Below, one piece after another: positions 20,945 through 30,049 of a stretch of 64,000 bases of DNA. The DNA lies in assembly GCF_028595325.1 (NCBI RefSeq), contig NZ_JAQQXR010000003.1, positions 124,001 through 188,000 of the forward strand, given 5' to 3'. A model generated the notes under the pieces. It saw nothing but the letters and a program-made list of their open reading frames with translations, was not told the DNA's origin and made no database searches. The position numbers were made by a program, and so were the translations under genes. This DNA comes from Janthinobacterium fluminis (GTDB lineage Bacteria; Pseudomonadota; Gammaproteobacteria; Burkholderiales; Burkholderiaceae_D). Numbering within the stretch: the stretch's first letter is position 1; each line of letters starts with the position of its first letter.

Positions 20945-21015
20945 GTTTATATGGTTTATTCCGTATAAATCGTTTATATCATTTATACGGTTTATATGAT
21001 TTATACCGTATAAAT
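20945..21015. repeat. AT-rich iteron-like repeats upstream of parA
   Basis: Three direct copies of a 19-base unit of form GTTTATATSRTTTATNCSG start at 20945, 20972 and 20990. The first and last extend to a 26-base match differing at two positions, each ending CCGTATAAAT. The block is almost pure A/T in a chromosome of about 65% G+C and sits wholly in the rsmG-parA spacer. It may be a protein-binding array, a promoter or a melting element; nothing identifies the binder. Confidence 0.75.
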
Positions 21016-21027
21016 GATTTATCACGT

Positions 21028-21675
21028 TTACTGCGATCTTGCAATAAATACCAGATGACGCTCCGCGTTCAGCCCTGGCACCTGTAAAGGCCGTAATTCC
21101 GTCACTTTCCACTGCTCCGGCAGTCGCTCGCGCTCGTCCGGCGGCGCCACCCCCTTCAAAGCGATGAATTGGCCGCCCTCGGCCAGCAAATGCCCCGACC
21201 AGTTGACGAAATCGGACAGGTCGGCGAAGGCCCGCGAGGTGATGACGTCGAAAGCCTGCTTGACCTGCAGCTGCTCGACCCGCATCGTGTAGACGCTGAC
21301 GTTGGCCAGGCCCAGCTCCGCCTTGACCTGGGTCAGGAAGGCGGTTTTCTTGTGGACGGTGTCGATCAGCGACACTTTCATGTCCGGCCGCGCGATGGCC
21401 AGCACCATGCCCGGCAGGCCGCCCCCCGCCCCGACGTCGAGCACATTGGCGGCGCCGGCGAAGGCCGGCACGGCGGCCAGCGAATCGAGCACGTGCTGGG
21501 TCACCATCTGCAGCGGATCGCGCACCGACGTCAGGTTATAGACGGCATTCCACTTCGACAGCAGCGCCAGATAGTCCAGCAACTGCGTGATCTGCGCCTC
21601 GCTCAAATCGAGCTGCAGCTCGCTGACACCCTTGCTTAAAATCTGCGCCAGCGCGGCGCGGTCAAACTGCTTCAT
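21028..21675 (-). CDS. rsmG: 16S rRNA (guanine527-N7)-methyltransferase
   Basis: 215 residues (GidB). A Rossmann methyltransferase with the SAM loop [17 protein letters not shown] near residue 80-96, preceded by the NLTSVRDP motif typical of RsmG. It methylates G527 of 16S rRNA. It overlaps the mnmG stop by 4 bases, the usual mnmG-rsmG arrangement near bacterial origins, and is followed by parA. Confidence 0.96.
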   Translation of the reverse strand: MKQFDRAALAQILSKGVSELQLDLSEAQITQLLDYLALLSKWNAVYNLTSVRDPLQMVTQHVLDSLAAVPAFAGAANVLDVGAGGGLPGMVLAIARPDMKVSLIDTVHKKTAFLTQVKAELGLANVSVYTMRVEQLQVKQAFDVITSRAFADLSDFVNWSGHLLAEGGQFIALKGVAPPDERERLPEQWKVTELRPLQVPGLNAERHLVFIARSQ

Positions 21676-23603
21676 TGCACAACCTCGTCCTTCAAAGTAA
21701 CAAATCCCCCGAAACCGCGCTTCTTCAAATGCACCAGCAGCAGCGAAATCGCCGCCGGCGTCACGCCGGAAATGCGCGAGGCCTGGCCCAGCGTTTCCGG
21801 GCGCTGCGTGTTGAGCTTTTGCCGCACCTCGATCGACAACGCGGTGATGTCCAGGTAGTTGAAACCTTCGGGCAATTTCAGGTTTTCATAGTGCTCGTGG
21901 CGCTCGATTTCCTTGCTCTGGCGCTCGATGTAGCCGGCGTATTTGAGCTGGATTTCCACCTGCTCGCGCACGGCGACATCGTCGACGCCGGGGCCGGCCA
22001 GCGCCTGGCCGTCCACGCCCGTCATGCTCATCAGCGTGTCGTATTCGACGTTCGGGCGGCGCAGCAGGTCGGCCAGCGAGTACTCGCGCTCGATCGCCTG
22101 GCCGACGATGCGCGCCGATTCGGCCGCCGCCAGGATGCGCGGATTGACCCAGGTGGAGCGCAAACGCTCCAGTTCCACGGCCACCGCCTCGCGTTTCGCC
22201 TCGAACGCCGCCCACTGGGCGTCGCCGACGCAGCCGAGCCGGCGGCCGATTTCCGTCAGGCGCATGTCGGCATTGTCCTCGCGCAGGCTGAGGCGGTACT
22301 CGGCGCGGCTGGTGAACATGCGGTAGGGCTCCTGCACGCCCTGAGTGATCAAGTCGTCGACCAGCACGCCCAGATAAGCCTCGGAACGGCCCGGCACCCA
22401 GGCGTCGCGGCCCTGGGTCAGCAGAGCGGCGTTCAAGCCGGCCAGCATGCCCTGCGCCGCCGCCTCTTCGTAGCCGGTGGTGCCGTTGATCTGGCCGGCG
22501 AAGAACAGGCCGGATACCTGCTTGGTTTCCAGCGAGGCCTTCAAGCCCCGCGGGTCGAAATAATCGTATTCGATCGCATAGCCGGGGCGCAGGATATGGG
22601 CGTTTTCCATGCCCTTCATCGACTGCACCAGGGCGATTTGCACGTCGAACGGCAAGCTCGTTGAGATGCCGTTCGGATAGAATTCATGCGTCGTCAAGCC
22701 TTCCGGCTCAAGGAAAATCTGGTGCGATTCCTTGCCGGCGAAGCGGTGGATCTTGTCCTCGATGGACGGGCAATAGCGCGGGCCGACGCCTTCGATGACG
22801 CCGGTGTACATGGGGCTGCGGTCGAGGCCGGCGCGGATGATGTCGTGCGTCTGCGCGTTGGTGTGCGTGACCCAGCACGGCAGCTGGCGCGGATGCATGG
22901 CGGCCTTGCCCATGACGGAAAACACCGGCACGGGATCGAGGTCGCCCGGCTGCTCCTGCATCACGGAAAAATCGATGCTGCGGCCGTCGATGCGCGGCGG
23001 CGTGCCCGTCTTCAGGCGGCCCTGCGGCAGCTGCAATTCCTTCAGGCGGGCCGACAGGGAAATGGCGGGCGGATCGCCGGCGCGGCCGGCCGAGTAATTG
23101 TTCAAGCCGACGTGGATCTTACCGTCGAGGAAAGTGCCGGCCGTCAGCACAACGGCGCGGGCGAGGAACTTGATGCCGATCTGCGTGACGGCGCCGACGA
23201 CGCGGTCGCCCTCCACGATCAGATCGTCGACGGCTTGCTGGAACAGCCACAGGTTCGGCTGGTTCTCCAGCCGCGTGCGGATCGCCGCCTTGTACAGGAT
23301 ACGGTCGGCCTGGGCGCGGGTGGCGCGCACGGCCGGCCCCTTCGAGGAATTCAGGATGCGGAACTGAATGCCGGCTTCGTCGGTGGCGATCGCCATCGCG
23401 CCGCCCATGGCGTCGACCTCCTTGACGAGGTGGCCCTTGCCGATGCCGCCTATCGAGGGGTTGCACGACATCTGGCCCAGGGTCTCAATGTTATGCGTAA
23501 GCAAAAGAGTCTTCTGGCCCATGCGGGCGGAAGCGAGGGCCGCCTCGGTGCCGGCGTGACCGCCGCCGACAACGATAACGTCGAATTCAGTAGGAAATAA
23601 CAT
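21672..23603 (-). CDS. mnmG: tRNA uridine-5-carboxymethylaminomethyl modification enzyme MnmG
   Basis: 643 residues (GidA), an FAD protein that works with MnmE to make cmnm5U34 in tRNA. The N-terminal [19 protein letters not shown] is the FAD loop, [16 protein letters not shown] carries the active Cys, and a second conserved block is [11 protein letters not shown]. The C-terminal MnmE- and tRNA-binding domain is complete. First gene of the mnmG-rsmG-parA-parB unit; its upstream region carries two parS sites. Confidence 0.97.
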   Translation of the reverse strand: MLFPTEFDVIVVGGGHAGTEAALASARMGQKTLLLTHNIETLGQMSCNPSIGGIGKGHLVKEVDAMGGAMAIATDEAGIQFRILNSSKGPAVRATRAQADRILYKAAIRTRLENQPNLWLFQQAVDDLIVEGDRVVGAVTQIGIKFLARAVVLTAGTFLDGKIHVGLNNYSAGRAGDPPAISLSARLKELQLPQGRLKTGTPPRIDGRSIDFSVMQEQPGDLDPVPVFSVMGKAAMHPRQLPCWVTHTNAQTHDIIRAGLDRSPMYTGVIEGVGPRYCPSIEDKIHRFAGKESHQIFLEPEGLTTHEFYPNGISTSLPFDVQIALVQSMKGMENAHILRPGYAIEYDYFDPRGLKASLETKQVSGLFFAGQINGTTGYEEAAAQGMLAGLNAALLTQGRDAWVPGRSEAYLGVLVDDLITQGVQEPYRMFTSRAEYRLSLREDNADMRLTEIGRRLGCVGDAQWAAFEAKREAVAVELERLRSTWVNPRILAAAESARIVGQAIEREYSLADLLRRPNVEYDTLMSMTGVDGQALAGPGVDDVAVREQVEIQLKYAGYIERQSKEIERHEHYENLKLPEGFNYLDITALSIEVRQKLNTQRPETLGQASRISGVTPAAISLLLVHLKKRGFGGFVTLKDEVVQ

Positions 23604-23698
23604 GATGGAATTGGTAAAGGCGAGGAGATGGGTCAGATTATAGAGTCTTTTTACTGACGAGGCCCGTTGCTGCCCATATTTTCATCGATGCGCGGTCC

Positions 23699-23714
23699 TG
23701 TTCCACGTGGAACA
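23699..23714. other. parS: parS centromere site 1
   Basis: A perfect 16-bp palindrome TGTTCCACGTGGAACA, identical to the chromosomal parS form used in pseudomonads and very close to the Bacillus consensus. It lies 96 bases upstream of mnmG, as expected for ParB loading near the origin. Confidence 0.93.
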
Positions 23715-23746
23715 GTGCGCCGGAGCGGCGGCCCGCGCCGCCATTT

Positions 23747-23762
23747 TGTTCCACGTGAAACA
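23747..23762. other. parS: parS centromere site 2
   Basis: TGTTCCACGTGAAACA, one mismatch from a perfect palindrome, 48 bases from the first parS. The two sites together form a small ParB-loading cluster between mnmG and a palindromic repeat element. Confidence 0.92.
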
Positions 23763-23766
23763 GCAA

Positions 23767-23851
23767 CAACATTGGGGTCAGGTCTAGACATGGCGGTTTA
23801 CGGCGATGCCATCGGCAAAAACCGCCATGTCTAGACCTGACCCCAATGTTG
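23767..23851. repeat. Long palindromic repeat, family A, copy 1
   Basis: Two perfectly complementary 33-base arms (23767-23799 and 23819-23851) flank a 19-base loop. The arm contains GGGGTCAGGTCTAGACATG followed by GCGGTTT. The same arms occur at 42.1 and 49.7 kb. It lies directly after parS and before the stop of the 3HB-oligomer hydrolase gene, where it may also act as a transcript end. It resembles REP-type elements mobilised by RAYT transposases; no transposase is present. Confidence 0.88.
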
Positions 23852-23864
23852 GATTTGCTCACGA

Positions 23865-25940
23865 TTAGTTCGGCACGTCGACCGTCGTTTCCGTCACGCG
23901 GATGAGGTCGCCGGCCGCCGGCGCCGCCGCGATCGGCGGGACGTTGGCGCCGGTGATCGGCGTCGTCGCGTCGGCCCGCGTGGTGGTGCGCACCACTTGG
24001 GACGGCGGCAGCGTCTGCTTGCTTTTCAGGTTAGCATACAGGGCGTCCAGCGCGCGGAACAGGTAGACGTGCAGCGGCACGATGAGCGTCGGCATGGAGT
24101 TGGTGTAGGCGTCGAAGTGGTTGGCGTTCGTCACTTCGATATAGCGCAGATTGCTTCTGCCGCTCTCGGCGACGGCGTTCAGGCCGACGTAGGCCCGCGA
24201 GGCGTGGTTGACGGGGATCAGGGTGTCGGCGCGGCCGTGCACGATGATGGCGGGTTTGCCGCGCAGGTGGCCAACCGCCTGCAGTTCGGCGATGCCGGCC
24301 CGCACGCGCGCGCTTTGCGCCGCCAGTTCCGGCGCCAGCGGGCCGCCGCTGACGGGGTCGAGGCCCGTCGCCAGCGCGCGCAGGCACAGGAAGCCGTCCA
24401 GCGACTGGTCGGCAAGGCCGCTCGACGGCGACACGCCGAGCGTGTAGGCTTTGGCGCCGCCCAGCGATTTTTCATACACGACGGCGCCCGGATAGCCGCT
24501 GTTGAACCCGGCGTAGCTGGTGGCTTTCTGCTCCGCGCTCAAGGCGCTCGGGTTGCCGCCGGGGTCGGTGCCGGCAAAGCTGAAGCCGCATACATTGTCG
24601 GTGACGGAGAATTTGCCGTAGGCGTTCGCGTAGGTGGCGGCGACGAGGATGTTGCTGGCCGCGTGCGATGCCTGCAACAGGTCGGAGTCGGGTAGCCAGC
24701 CGTAGGCGTGCATGCGGGCGCGCGCGTCGGCTTGCTGCGCCGCCAGCGTGGCGCCGCTCAGCAAGCCCTTGCCGACCAGCGCCGTGCAGCGTCCCGGATT
24801 GGCGGAGCTGCTGGCGATGCAGGGTTGGTAGAGCGCGGCGTAGCTGCCGTAGTCGAACAGCGGCTTGCCTTGCGCGGCTACGGCCACCCCGCCCTGCCGC
24901 ACCGTATAGCCGAGCGCCGTTCTCGGCTGCACTTGCGGTTCGCTGACGGCGACGCCGTTGATCAAGTCTTTGCTGTCCTGCTCGGCGGCGCGCAAAGCCG
25001 AGCCGCCGCCGTTCGAGATGCTCGACGCGATCGTGATGGTGTTCTGCCGGGTCAGGCGAATCTGATGGTATTTGCCGTCGCTGGCCAGCGCGCCGTATCG
25101 TTCATTGAGCACGTAGTAGGCAAACTCTATCGCCTGCAAGGTCACCTTGCCCCAGTCCTTTTCCGGATTTTGCTGCGAGTGCGCGGACTTGTAGGCGAGC
25201 CGGTTCGGGAAGCCGGCGGCGAAGGCGGCGCGCTCGGCGTCGCTCAAGCCCGGCGTGAAGTGGGCGTTCTTGCCGGCGGCGGCGCGGGTGGCGCGCACGC
25301 CGTTCTGCAGGTTGACGCTGTCGTCATCGAAGGTGTACAGGCCGATGCCGCTGCCCTTGTCGGCATAGGCGACGGCGCAGCCGTTTTTCAAGCCCCATTC
25401 GCCGGAGCTGCCGATGGCGCCGTAGATGCCGCGCGAGCCGCTCGACGTGGCGGTGACGATGCAGGCTTTGGCCGGATCGAAGCTGGCCGGCAGTTGCACC
25501 ATCAGCGTGACGTTCTGCGCGCCGCTGCCGTCGTCGGCGTAGGCCAGGTATTCGCTGCCGGCGATCTTGCCCTCGCCGCCGGTGACGTTGCCGGCGGCGT
25601 CGACGTTGGGGCCGTACAGGGTGCCGTAGCCGCTGTTGGCGTTGATGTCGAGCACGGCCCGGTAGTTGGCGTGGATGGCGTTGCGGCGCAGTTCGGCGGC
25701 GCTGGGCCGGCTGGCGTCGGCGTAGCCGGGCGCGGCGGCGGCCAGGCCGCTCTTGCCCAGGCCGGCGGTCAGCAGGTCGTTCGAGACGCCGTCGTAATCG
25801 GTCCTGGTGACCGGCCCCAGATAGTGGGGCGCCAGGTTCAGGTTATCCGGCTCGGCCGGCGGCGTGCTGCCGCAGGCGGCCAGCGTGGCGACAGCGGCGG
25901 CCATGCCGCCGCCGCACAATATGCGCTTGATGTTTTTCAT
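23865..25940 (-). CDS. 3-hydroxybutyrate oligomer hydrolase
   Basis: A 691-residue member of the D-(-)-3-hydroxybutyrate oligomer hydrolase family. Its N-terminus carries a lipobox (VATLAACGS, Cys23), so it is probably a lipoprotein, followed by NLNLAPHYLGPVTRTDYDG typical of the family. A likely nucleophile motif is SISNGGGSA, and the HGRADTLIPVNHASRAY stretch provides the Asp, with a final ANHFDAY His. It cleaves oligomers of 3-hydroxybutyrate to monomers and complements PHB depolymerases, one of which is cut by the left window edge. Confidence 0.9.
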   Translation of the reverse strand: MKNIKRILCGGGMAAAVATLAACGSTPPAEPDNLNLAPHYLGPVTRTDYDGVSNDLLTAGLGKSGLAAAAPGYADASRPSAAELRRNAIHANYRAVLDINANSGYGTLYGPNVDAAGNVTGGEGKIAGSEYLAYADDGSGAQNVTLMVQLPASFDPAKACIVTATSSGSRGIYGAIGSSGEWGLKNGCAVAYADKGSGIGLYTFDDDSVNLQNGVRATRAAAGKNAHFTPGLSDAERAAFAAGFPNRLAYKSAHSQQNPEKDWGKVTLQAIEFAYYVLNERYGALASDGKYHQIRLTRQNTITIASSISNGGGSALRAAEQDSKDLINGVAVSEPQVQPRTALGYTVRQGGVAVAAQGKPLFDYGSYAALYQPCIASSSANPGRCTALVGKGLLSGATLAAQQADARARMHAYGWLPDSDLLQASHAASNILVAATYANAYGKFSVTDNVCGFSFAGTDPGGNPSALSAEQKATSYAGFNSGYPGAVVYEKSLGGAKAYTLGVSPSSGLADQSLDGFLCLRALATGLDPVSGGPLAPELAAQSARVRAGIAELQAVGHLRGKPAIIVHGRADTLIPVNHASRAYVGLNAVAESGRSNLRYIEVTNANHFDAYTNSMPTLIVPLHVYLFRALDALYANLKSKQTLPPSQVVRTTTRADATTPITGANVPPIAAAPAAGDLIRVTETTVDVPN

Positions 25941-25974
25941 GTCATCCTTTCAAAGAACGATGCTCCAATGAAAA

Positions 25975-25997
25975 ACGCCGGACTTTCGGTCCGGCGT
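25975..25997 (-). terminator. Terminator after the ABC transporter operon
   Basis: A 9-bp stem ACGCCGGAC / GTCCGGCGT with a 5-base loop. On the minus strand it is followed by TTTTT, making a good intrinsic terminator. It ends the liv-type operon just before the 3HB-oligomer hydrolase promoter. Confidence 0.85.
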
Positions 25998-26007
25998 CGC
26001 TTGTGAA

Positions 26008-26988
26008 TCAGGCAGATTTTTTTTGCCCCCCGGGGGAGAACCTGGCGATCACCTCGCCCACTATGCCGCGCCGGAACAGCAGCACGCAGACGACGAAGAT
26101 GAGGCCGATGGTCATGCCCACCGATTCGCCGAGTTTGCCGAACCATTCGATGCCGCTGTGGGCGACCAGGAAGTTGCCGATGTCGCCGAGCTTGTTCTCC
26201 AGCACGATGACGATGAAGGCGCCGAGGATGGGGCCGGCCAGGGTGCCCATGCCGCCGACCAGGGTCATCAGGATCACCAGGCCCGACATGGCCCAGTGCA
26301 CGTCGGTCAGCGTTTCGAAGCCGAGCACCAGGGTCTTGGTGGCGCCGGCCAGGGCGGCCAGGGCGGCCGACAGCACGAAGGCGAGCAGCTTGTACTTGTC
26401 GACGTCGTAGCCGAGCGAGATGGCGCGCGGTTCGTTTTCCTTGATCGCCTTCAGGACTTGGCCGAACGGCGAATGGACGATGCGCATGATCAGGGCGAAG
26501 CCGCCGGCGAAGATGGCCAGCACGACGAAGTACAGCGTGGTGTCGTTGCCGAGGTCGAGGAAGCCGAACAGTTTTCCACGCGGCACGCCCTGCAAGCCGT
26601 CTTCGCCGCCCGTGAAGGGCATGCGCAGCGCCAGGAAGTAGACCATCTGGGCCAGCGCCAGCGTAATCATGGAGAAGTAAATGCCCTGGCGGCGTATCGC
26701 CAGCGCCCCCATCACCAGGCCGATCAGCGCGCCGGCGCCGACGCCCAGCAGCAGGCTCAGCTCGACCGGCAGGCCAAGCACCTTGAGCGCGTGGCCGGCG
26801 ACATAGCCGGCGCCGCCGAAGAAGGCGGCGTGGCCGAAGGACAGCAGGCCGGTGAAGCCGATCAACAGATTGAAGGCGCAGGCGAACAGCGCGAAGCACA
26901 GCAACTTCATCAGGAAGATCGGGTAGCCGAATTGCGGCGCGGCCAGGGCCAGCGCCAGCGCGATTGCATAGCCGATGTTTTTATTCAT
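26008..26988 (-). CDS. livM: Branched-chain amino acid-type ABC permease LivM
   Basis: 326 residues with eight to ten hydrophobic segments and the LivM signature: FNLLIGFTGLLSFGHAAFFG near residue 40-60 and VGGMGTLAGPILGAF near residue 240. The cytoplasmic loop AIKENEPRAISLGYDV couples to the ATPases. It pairs with LivH, encoded 51 bases upstream. Last gene of the five-gene transporter operon; an intrinsic terminator follows. Confidence 0.92.
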   Translation of the reverse strand: MNKNIGYAIALALALAAPQFGYPIFLMKLLCFALFACAFNLLIGFTGLLSFGHAAFFGGAGYVAGHALKVLGLPVELSLLLGVGAGALIGLVMGALAIRRQGIYFSMITLALAQMVYFLALRMPFTGGEDGLQGVPRGKLFGFLDLGNDTTLYFVVLAIFAGGFALIMRIVHSPFGQVLKAIKENEPRAISLGYDVDKYKLLAFVLSAALAALAGATKTLVLGFETLTDVHWAMSGLVILMTLVGGMGTLAGPILGAFIVIVLENKLGDIGNFLVAHSGIEWFGKLGESVGMTIGLIFVVCVLLFRRGIVGEVIARFSPGGQKKSA

Positions 26989-27039
26989 CTTGATTGCTCC
27001 AATACTCAGTGTGGTCCGGGACCTGCCCCGGCTTGGCGT

Positions 27040-27924
27040 TCATTTCTCTTTGCCGAACAGGCCGGCCGGGCGCAGCAGCAGCACGATGACCATGACGACG
27101 AAGACGACGGTGGCCGAGCCTTCCGGGTAGTAGACGCGCGTCAAGCCTTCGATGACGCCCAGCCCGAGGCCCGTCAGGATCGAGCCCATGATGGAACCCA
27201 TGCCGCCGATGACGACGACGGCGAACACGACGATGATCAGGTCCGAGCCCATCAGCGGCGACACCTGGATGATGGGCGCCGCCAGCACGCCGGCGAAGCC
27301 GGCCAGCGCCACGCCGAAGCCGTAGGTCAGCGTGACCATCAGCGGCACGTTGATGCCGAAGGCTTCCACCAGTTTCGGGTTTTCCGTGCCGGCGCGCAGG
27401 TAGGAGCCGAGCTTGGTTTTTTCGATCACGTACCAGGTCGCCAGGCAGATCGCCAGCGAGGCCACGACGACCCAGGCGCGGTAGTTCGGCAAGATCATGA
27501 AGCCCAGATCGGTCGCGCCCGCCAGCAATTCCGGCACCTGGTAGGGCTGGCCGGAGACGCCGTAGAAGGAGCGGAACACGCCCTCGGTGATCAGGGTGAT
27601 GCCGAAGGTCAGCAGCAGACCGTACAGGTGGTCCAGCTTGTAGAGCCAGCGCAGCATGGTTTTTTCAATCAGGATGCCGAGCGCACCCACCAGCAGCGGC
27701 GCGACGATCAGCATCACCCAGTAGTTGATGTTGTAATAGCTCATCCCCATCCAGGCCAGGAAGGCACCCATCATGTACATGGCGCCGTGGGAGAAGTTAA
27801 TCACGTTGAGCAAGCCGAAAATCACGGCCAGGCCCAGGGACAGCATCGCGTAGAACGAACCGTTGACGAGGCCCAGCAGCAGCTGGCTCATCATCGCTTG
27901 TAATGGAACGCCGAAAATTTCCAT
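27040..27924 (-). CDS. livH: Branched-chain amino acid-type ABC permease LivH
   Basis: 294 residues, the smaller permease partner. NGSFYAMLSLGLAVIFGLLN near residue 20-40 and FAVVVIGGMGSIMGSILTGL near residue 235-255 are LivH hallmarks, and the protein has about eight membrane segments. It lies between the substrate-binding protein and LivM genes, with a 160-base gap upstream to the binding-protein stop. Confidence 0.92.
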   Translation of the reverse strand: MEIFGVPLQAMMSQLLLGLVNGSFYAMLSLGLAVIFGLLNVINFSHGAMYMMGAFLAWMGMSYYNINYWVMLIVAPLLVGALGILIEKTMLRWLYKLDHLYGLLLTFGITLITEGVFRSFYGVSGQPYQVPELLAGATDLGFMILPNYRAWVVVASLAICLATWYVIEKTKLGSYLRAGTENPKLVEAFGINVPLMVTLTYGFGVALAGFAGVLAAPIIQVSPLMGSDLIIVVFAVVVIGGMGSIMGSILTGLGLGVIEGLTRVYYPEGSATVVFVVMVIVLLLRPAGLFGKEK

Positions 27925-28084
27925 GGCAGCACAGTATAAAAGTCGCCGGAACGGCCGGCGAGGGATCAGAGGGAAAGACGCGGCGGCGGGAACGGCGCCC
28001 GGCCGCGCAGGGCCTTACGGCGGCGCGCCGCGATGGCCGCGCCGACAGCGGCCCGCCCGCAATCAGGCGGGCGGTCCGGCTAGA

Positions 28085-29293
28085 TTATTTCCACAGCGCG
28101 CACTTGGTTTCGGCCTTGGTCACATACGCCTGCGCGCCCGGCACCGTCGCCACCACCTTGTAGTAGTCCCAAGGATATTTCGACTCCGCCGGCGTTTTCA
28201 CTTCCATCAAGTACATATCGTGGACCATGCGGCCGTCCGGGCGGATCTCGCCGTTTTTCGTGAACATGTCATTGATCTTGGTCGATTTCAGGTGCGCCAT
28301 GACCTTGTCGGCATCGTCGTTGCCCAGCGCCTTGACGGCCTTCAGATAGGTCGCCGCCGCCGAGTAGTCGGCCGCCTGCAGCATCGAGGGTTCCTTCTTC
28401 ATCTTGTCGAAATAGCGCTTGGCCCAGGCGCGGGTTTCCGGATTCAAGTCCCAATACCAGCCGTCGGTCAGGTACATGCCCTGGGTGGTTTTCAGGCCCA
28501 GCGAATGGATGTCGTTGATGAACATCAGCAGGCCGGCCAGCTTCATGTTCTTCGTCAGGCCGAACTCGTTGGCCGCCTTGATGCTGTTGATGGCGTCGCC
28601 GCCGGCGTTGGCCAGGCCGAGGATCTGCGCCTTCGACGACTGCGCCTGCAGCAGGAAGGACGAGAAGTCCGAGGCCGACAGCGGATGCTTGACGGCGCCC
28701 AGCACCTTGCCGCCGGCCGCCTTGACGACGTCGGCCGTGTCCTTTTCCAGCGAGGCGCCGAAGGCGTAGTCGGCGGTCAGGAAGTACCAGCTCTTGCCGC
28801 CCTGCTTGACGATGGTGCCGCCGGTGCCGCGCGCCAGCGCCACGGTGTCGTAGGCGTAATGCACAGTGTAGGGCGTGCATTCCTCATTGGTCAGGCGCGA
28901 GGAGCCGGCGCCGATCGACACGAAGACTTTTTTCTTTTCCGCGGCCACCTTCGCCATCGCCAGGTTGGCGCCGGAGTTGGTGCCGCCTATCAGCAGGTCG
29001 ACGCCCTGCTGGTCGAACCATTCGCGCGCTTTCGAGGCGGCGATGTCGGCCTTGTTCTGGTGGTCGGCGGAGATGAATTCCACTTTTTTCCCGGCCAGCA
29101 CCACGCCGGCGTCGGCAATCGCCATCTTGATCGCTTCCGCCCCGCCCTGCCCGTCGACGTCGGAATAGACGCCGGACATGTCGGTGATGAAACCGATTTT
29201 GATGGTGTCACCAGAAACCTGGGCCTGTGCGGCAAATGAACAACCCATTGCGCAGACGGCAGTGGCGGCGGTGGCGATTGCTTTCAGTTTCAT
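28085..29293 (-). CDS. Periplasmic substrate-binding protein of the liv-type transporter
   Basis: 402 residues, type I periplasmic binding fold. The ATG at 29293 is chosen because GGAG lies 5 bases upstream and the protein then begins with a clean signal peptide (MKLKAIATAATAVCAMGC..., cleavage after AQA). The mature start DTIKIGFITDMSGVYSDVDG and GTNSGANLAMAKVAAE match LivK-like proteins. This branch includes binders of amino acids, amides and aromatic acids, so the ligand is open. It is placed between livF and livH, as usual for these operons. Confidence 0.88.
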   Translation of the reverse strand: MKLKAIATAATAVCAMGCSFAAQAQVSGDTIKIGFITDMSGVYSDVDGQGGAEAIKMAIADAGVVLAGKKVEFISADHQNKADIAASKAREWFDQQGVDLLIGGTNSGANLAMAKVAAEKKKVFVSIGAGSSRLTNEECTPYTVHYAYDTVALARGTGGTIVKQGGKSWYFLTADYAFGASLEKDTADVVKAAGGKVLGAVKHPLSASDFSSFLLQAQSSKAQILGLANAGGDAINSIKAANEFGLTKNMKLAGLLMFINDIHSLGLKTTQGMYLTDGWYWDLNPETRAWAKRYFDKMKKEPSMLQAADYSAAATYLKAVKALGNDDADKVMAHLKSTKINDMFTKNGEIRPDGRMVHDMYLMEVKTPAESKYPWDYYKVVATVPGAQAYVTKAETKCALWK

Positions 29294-29338
29294 GTTGTCT
29301 CCGTTTGATCGATTTGTAGTTGTAAACATGTGGCTAAA

Positions 29339-30049
29339 CTAAACACCCAGAAGCTCGGTCAGCACCGGCATCTTCGCTTGCAATGCGGACGCAGCAAAAG
29401 TCTCGACAATCTGACCATGCTCCATCACGTAAAACCGGTCCGCCAGCGGCGCGGCAAACCGGAAATTCTGTTCGACCATGACGATCGTGTAACCCTTCGC
29501 CTTGAGCGTCGTGATCATGCGCGCCAGGCCCTGCACGATGACGGGGGCGAGGCCCTCGGAAATTTCATCGAGCAACAGCAGACGCGCGCCCGTGCGCAGG
29601 ATGCGCGCCACGGCCAGCATCTGCTGCTCGCCGCCCGACAGGCGCGTGCCCTGGCTGTGCTTGCGCTCCTCCAGGTTCGGGAACATCGCATAGATTTCCG
29701 CGACCGACATGCCGGCCTGGCCGGTGCTCAGGGTCGGCGGCAGCAACAGGTTTTCCTCCGTCGACAGCGAGGAGAAAATGCCGCGCTCCTCCGGACAGTA
29801 GCCGACGCCGAGGTGGGCGATCTTGTGCGTCGGCAAACCGATCGCTTCGACGCCGTTGATTTCGATCGAACCCTTGCGCGCGCCCGTCAGCCCCATGATC
29901 GCGCGCATCGTCGTGGTGCGGCCGGCGCCGTTGCGGCCCAGCAAAGTGACGACTTCGCCCTGCTGCACCGACAGGCTGACGTCGTGCAAAATATGCGACT
30001 CGCCGTACCAGGTGTGCAGATTGGATATCTTCAATGCCGTCGTCATCAA
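29339..30049 (-). CDS. livF: Liv-type ABC transporter ATP-binding protein LivF
   Basis: 236 residues. The ABC signature LSGGEQQML and Walker B LLLLDEISEGLAP are intact. The Walker A reads GRNGAGRTTT, with Arg in place of the usual Lys; the DNA at 29921-29940 is unambiguous. Such Arg variants may occur naturally in this branch, so the gene is not treated as broken. The start codon overlaps the stop of livG by 4 bases, so the two ATPases are translated in a coupled way and should form a heterodimer. Confidence 0.92.
   Translation of the reverse strand: MMTTALKISNLHTWYGESHILHDVSLSVQQGEVVTLLGRNGAGRTTTMRAIMGLTGARKGSIEINGVEAIGLPTHKIAHLGVGYCPEERGIFSSLSTEENLLLPPTLSTGQAGMSVAEIYAMFPNLEERKHSQGTRLSGGEQQMLAVARILRTGARLLLLDEISEGLAPVIVQGLARMITTLKAKGYTIVMVEQNFRFAAPLADRFYVMEHGQIVETFAASALQAKMPVLTELLGV

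Noticed and set aside
20930-21112. A 60-codon frame giving a repetitive Asn/Ile/His peptide before parA.
   Set aside because: It is simply the translation of the AT-rich repeats and overlaps the rsmG end; no ribosome site.
29339-30049. LivF as a pseudogene because of the Walker A change.
   Set aside because: The frame is complete and overlapping with livG, all other motifs are intact, and a conservative Lys-to-Arg change alone does not show loss of function.
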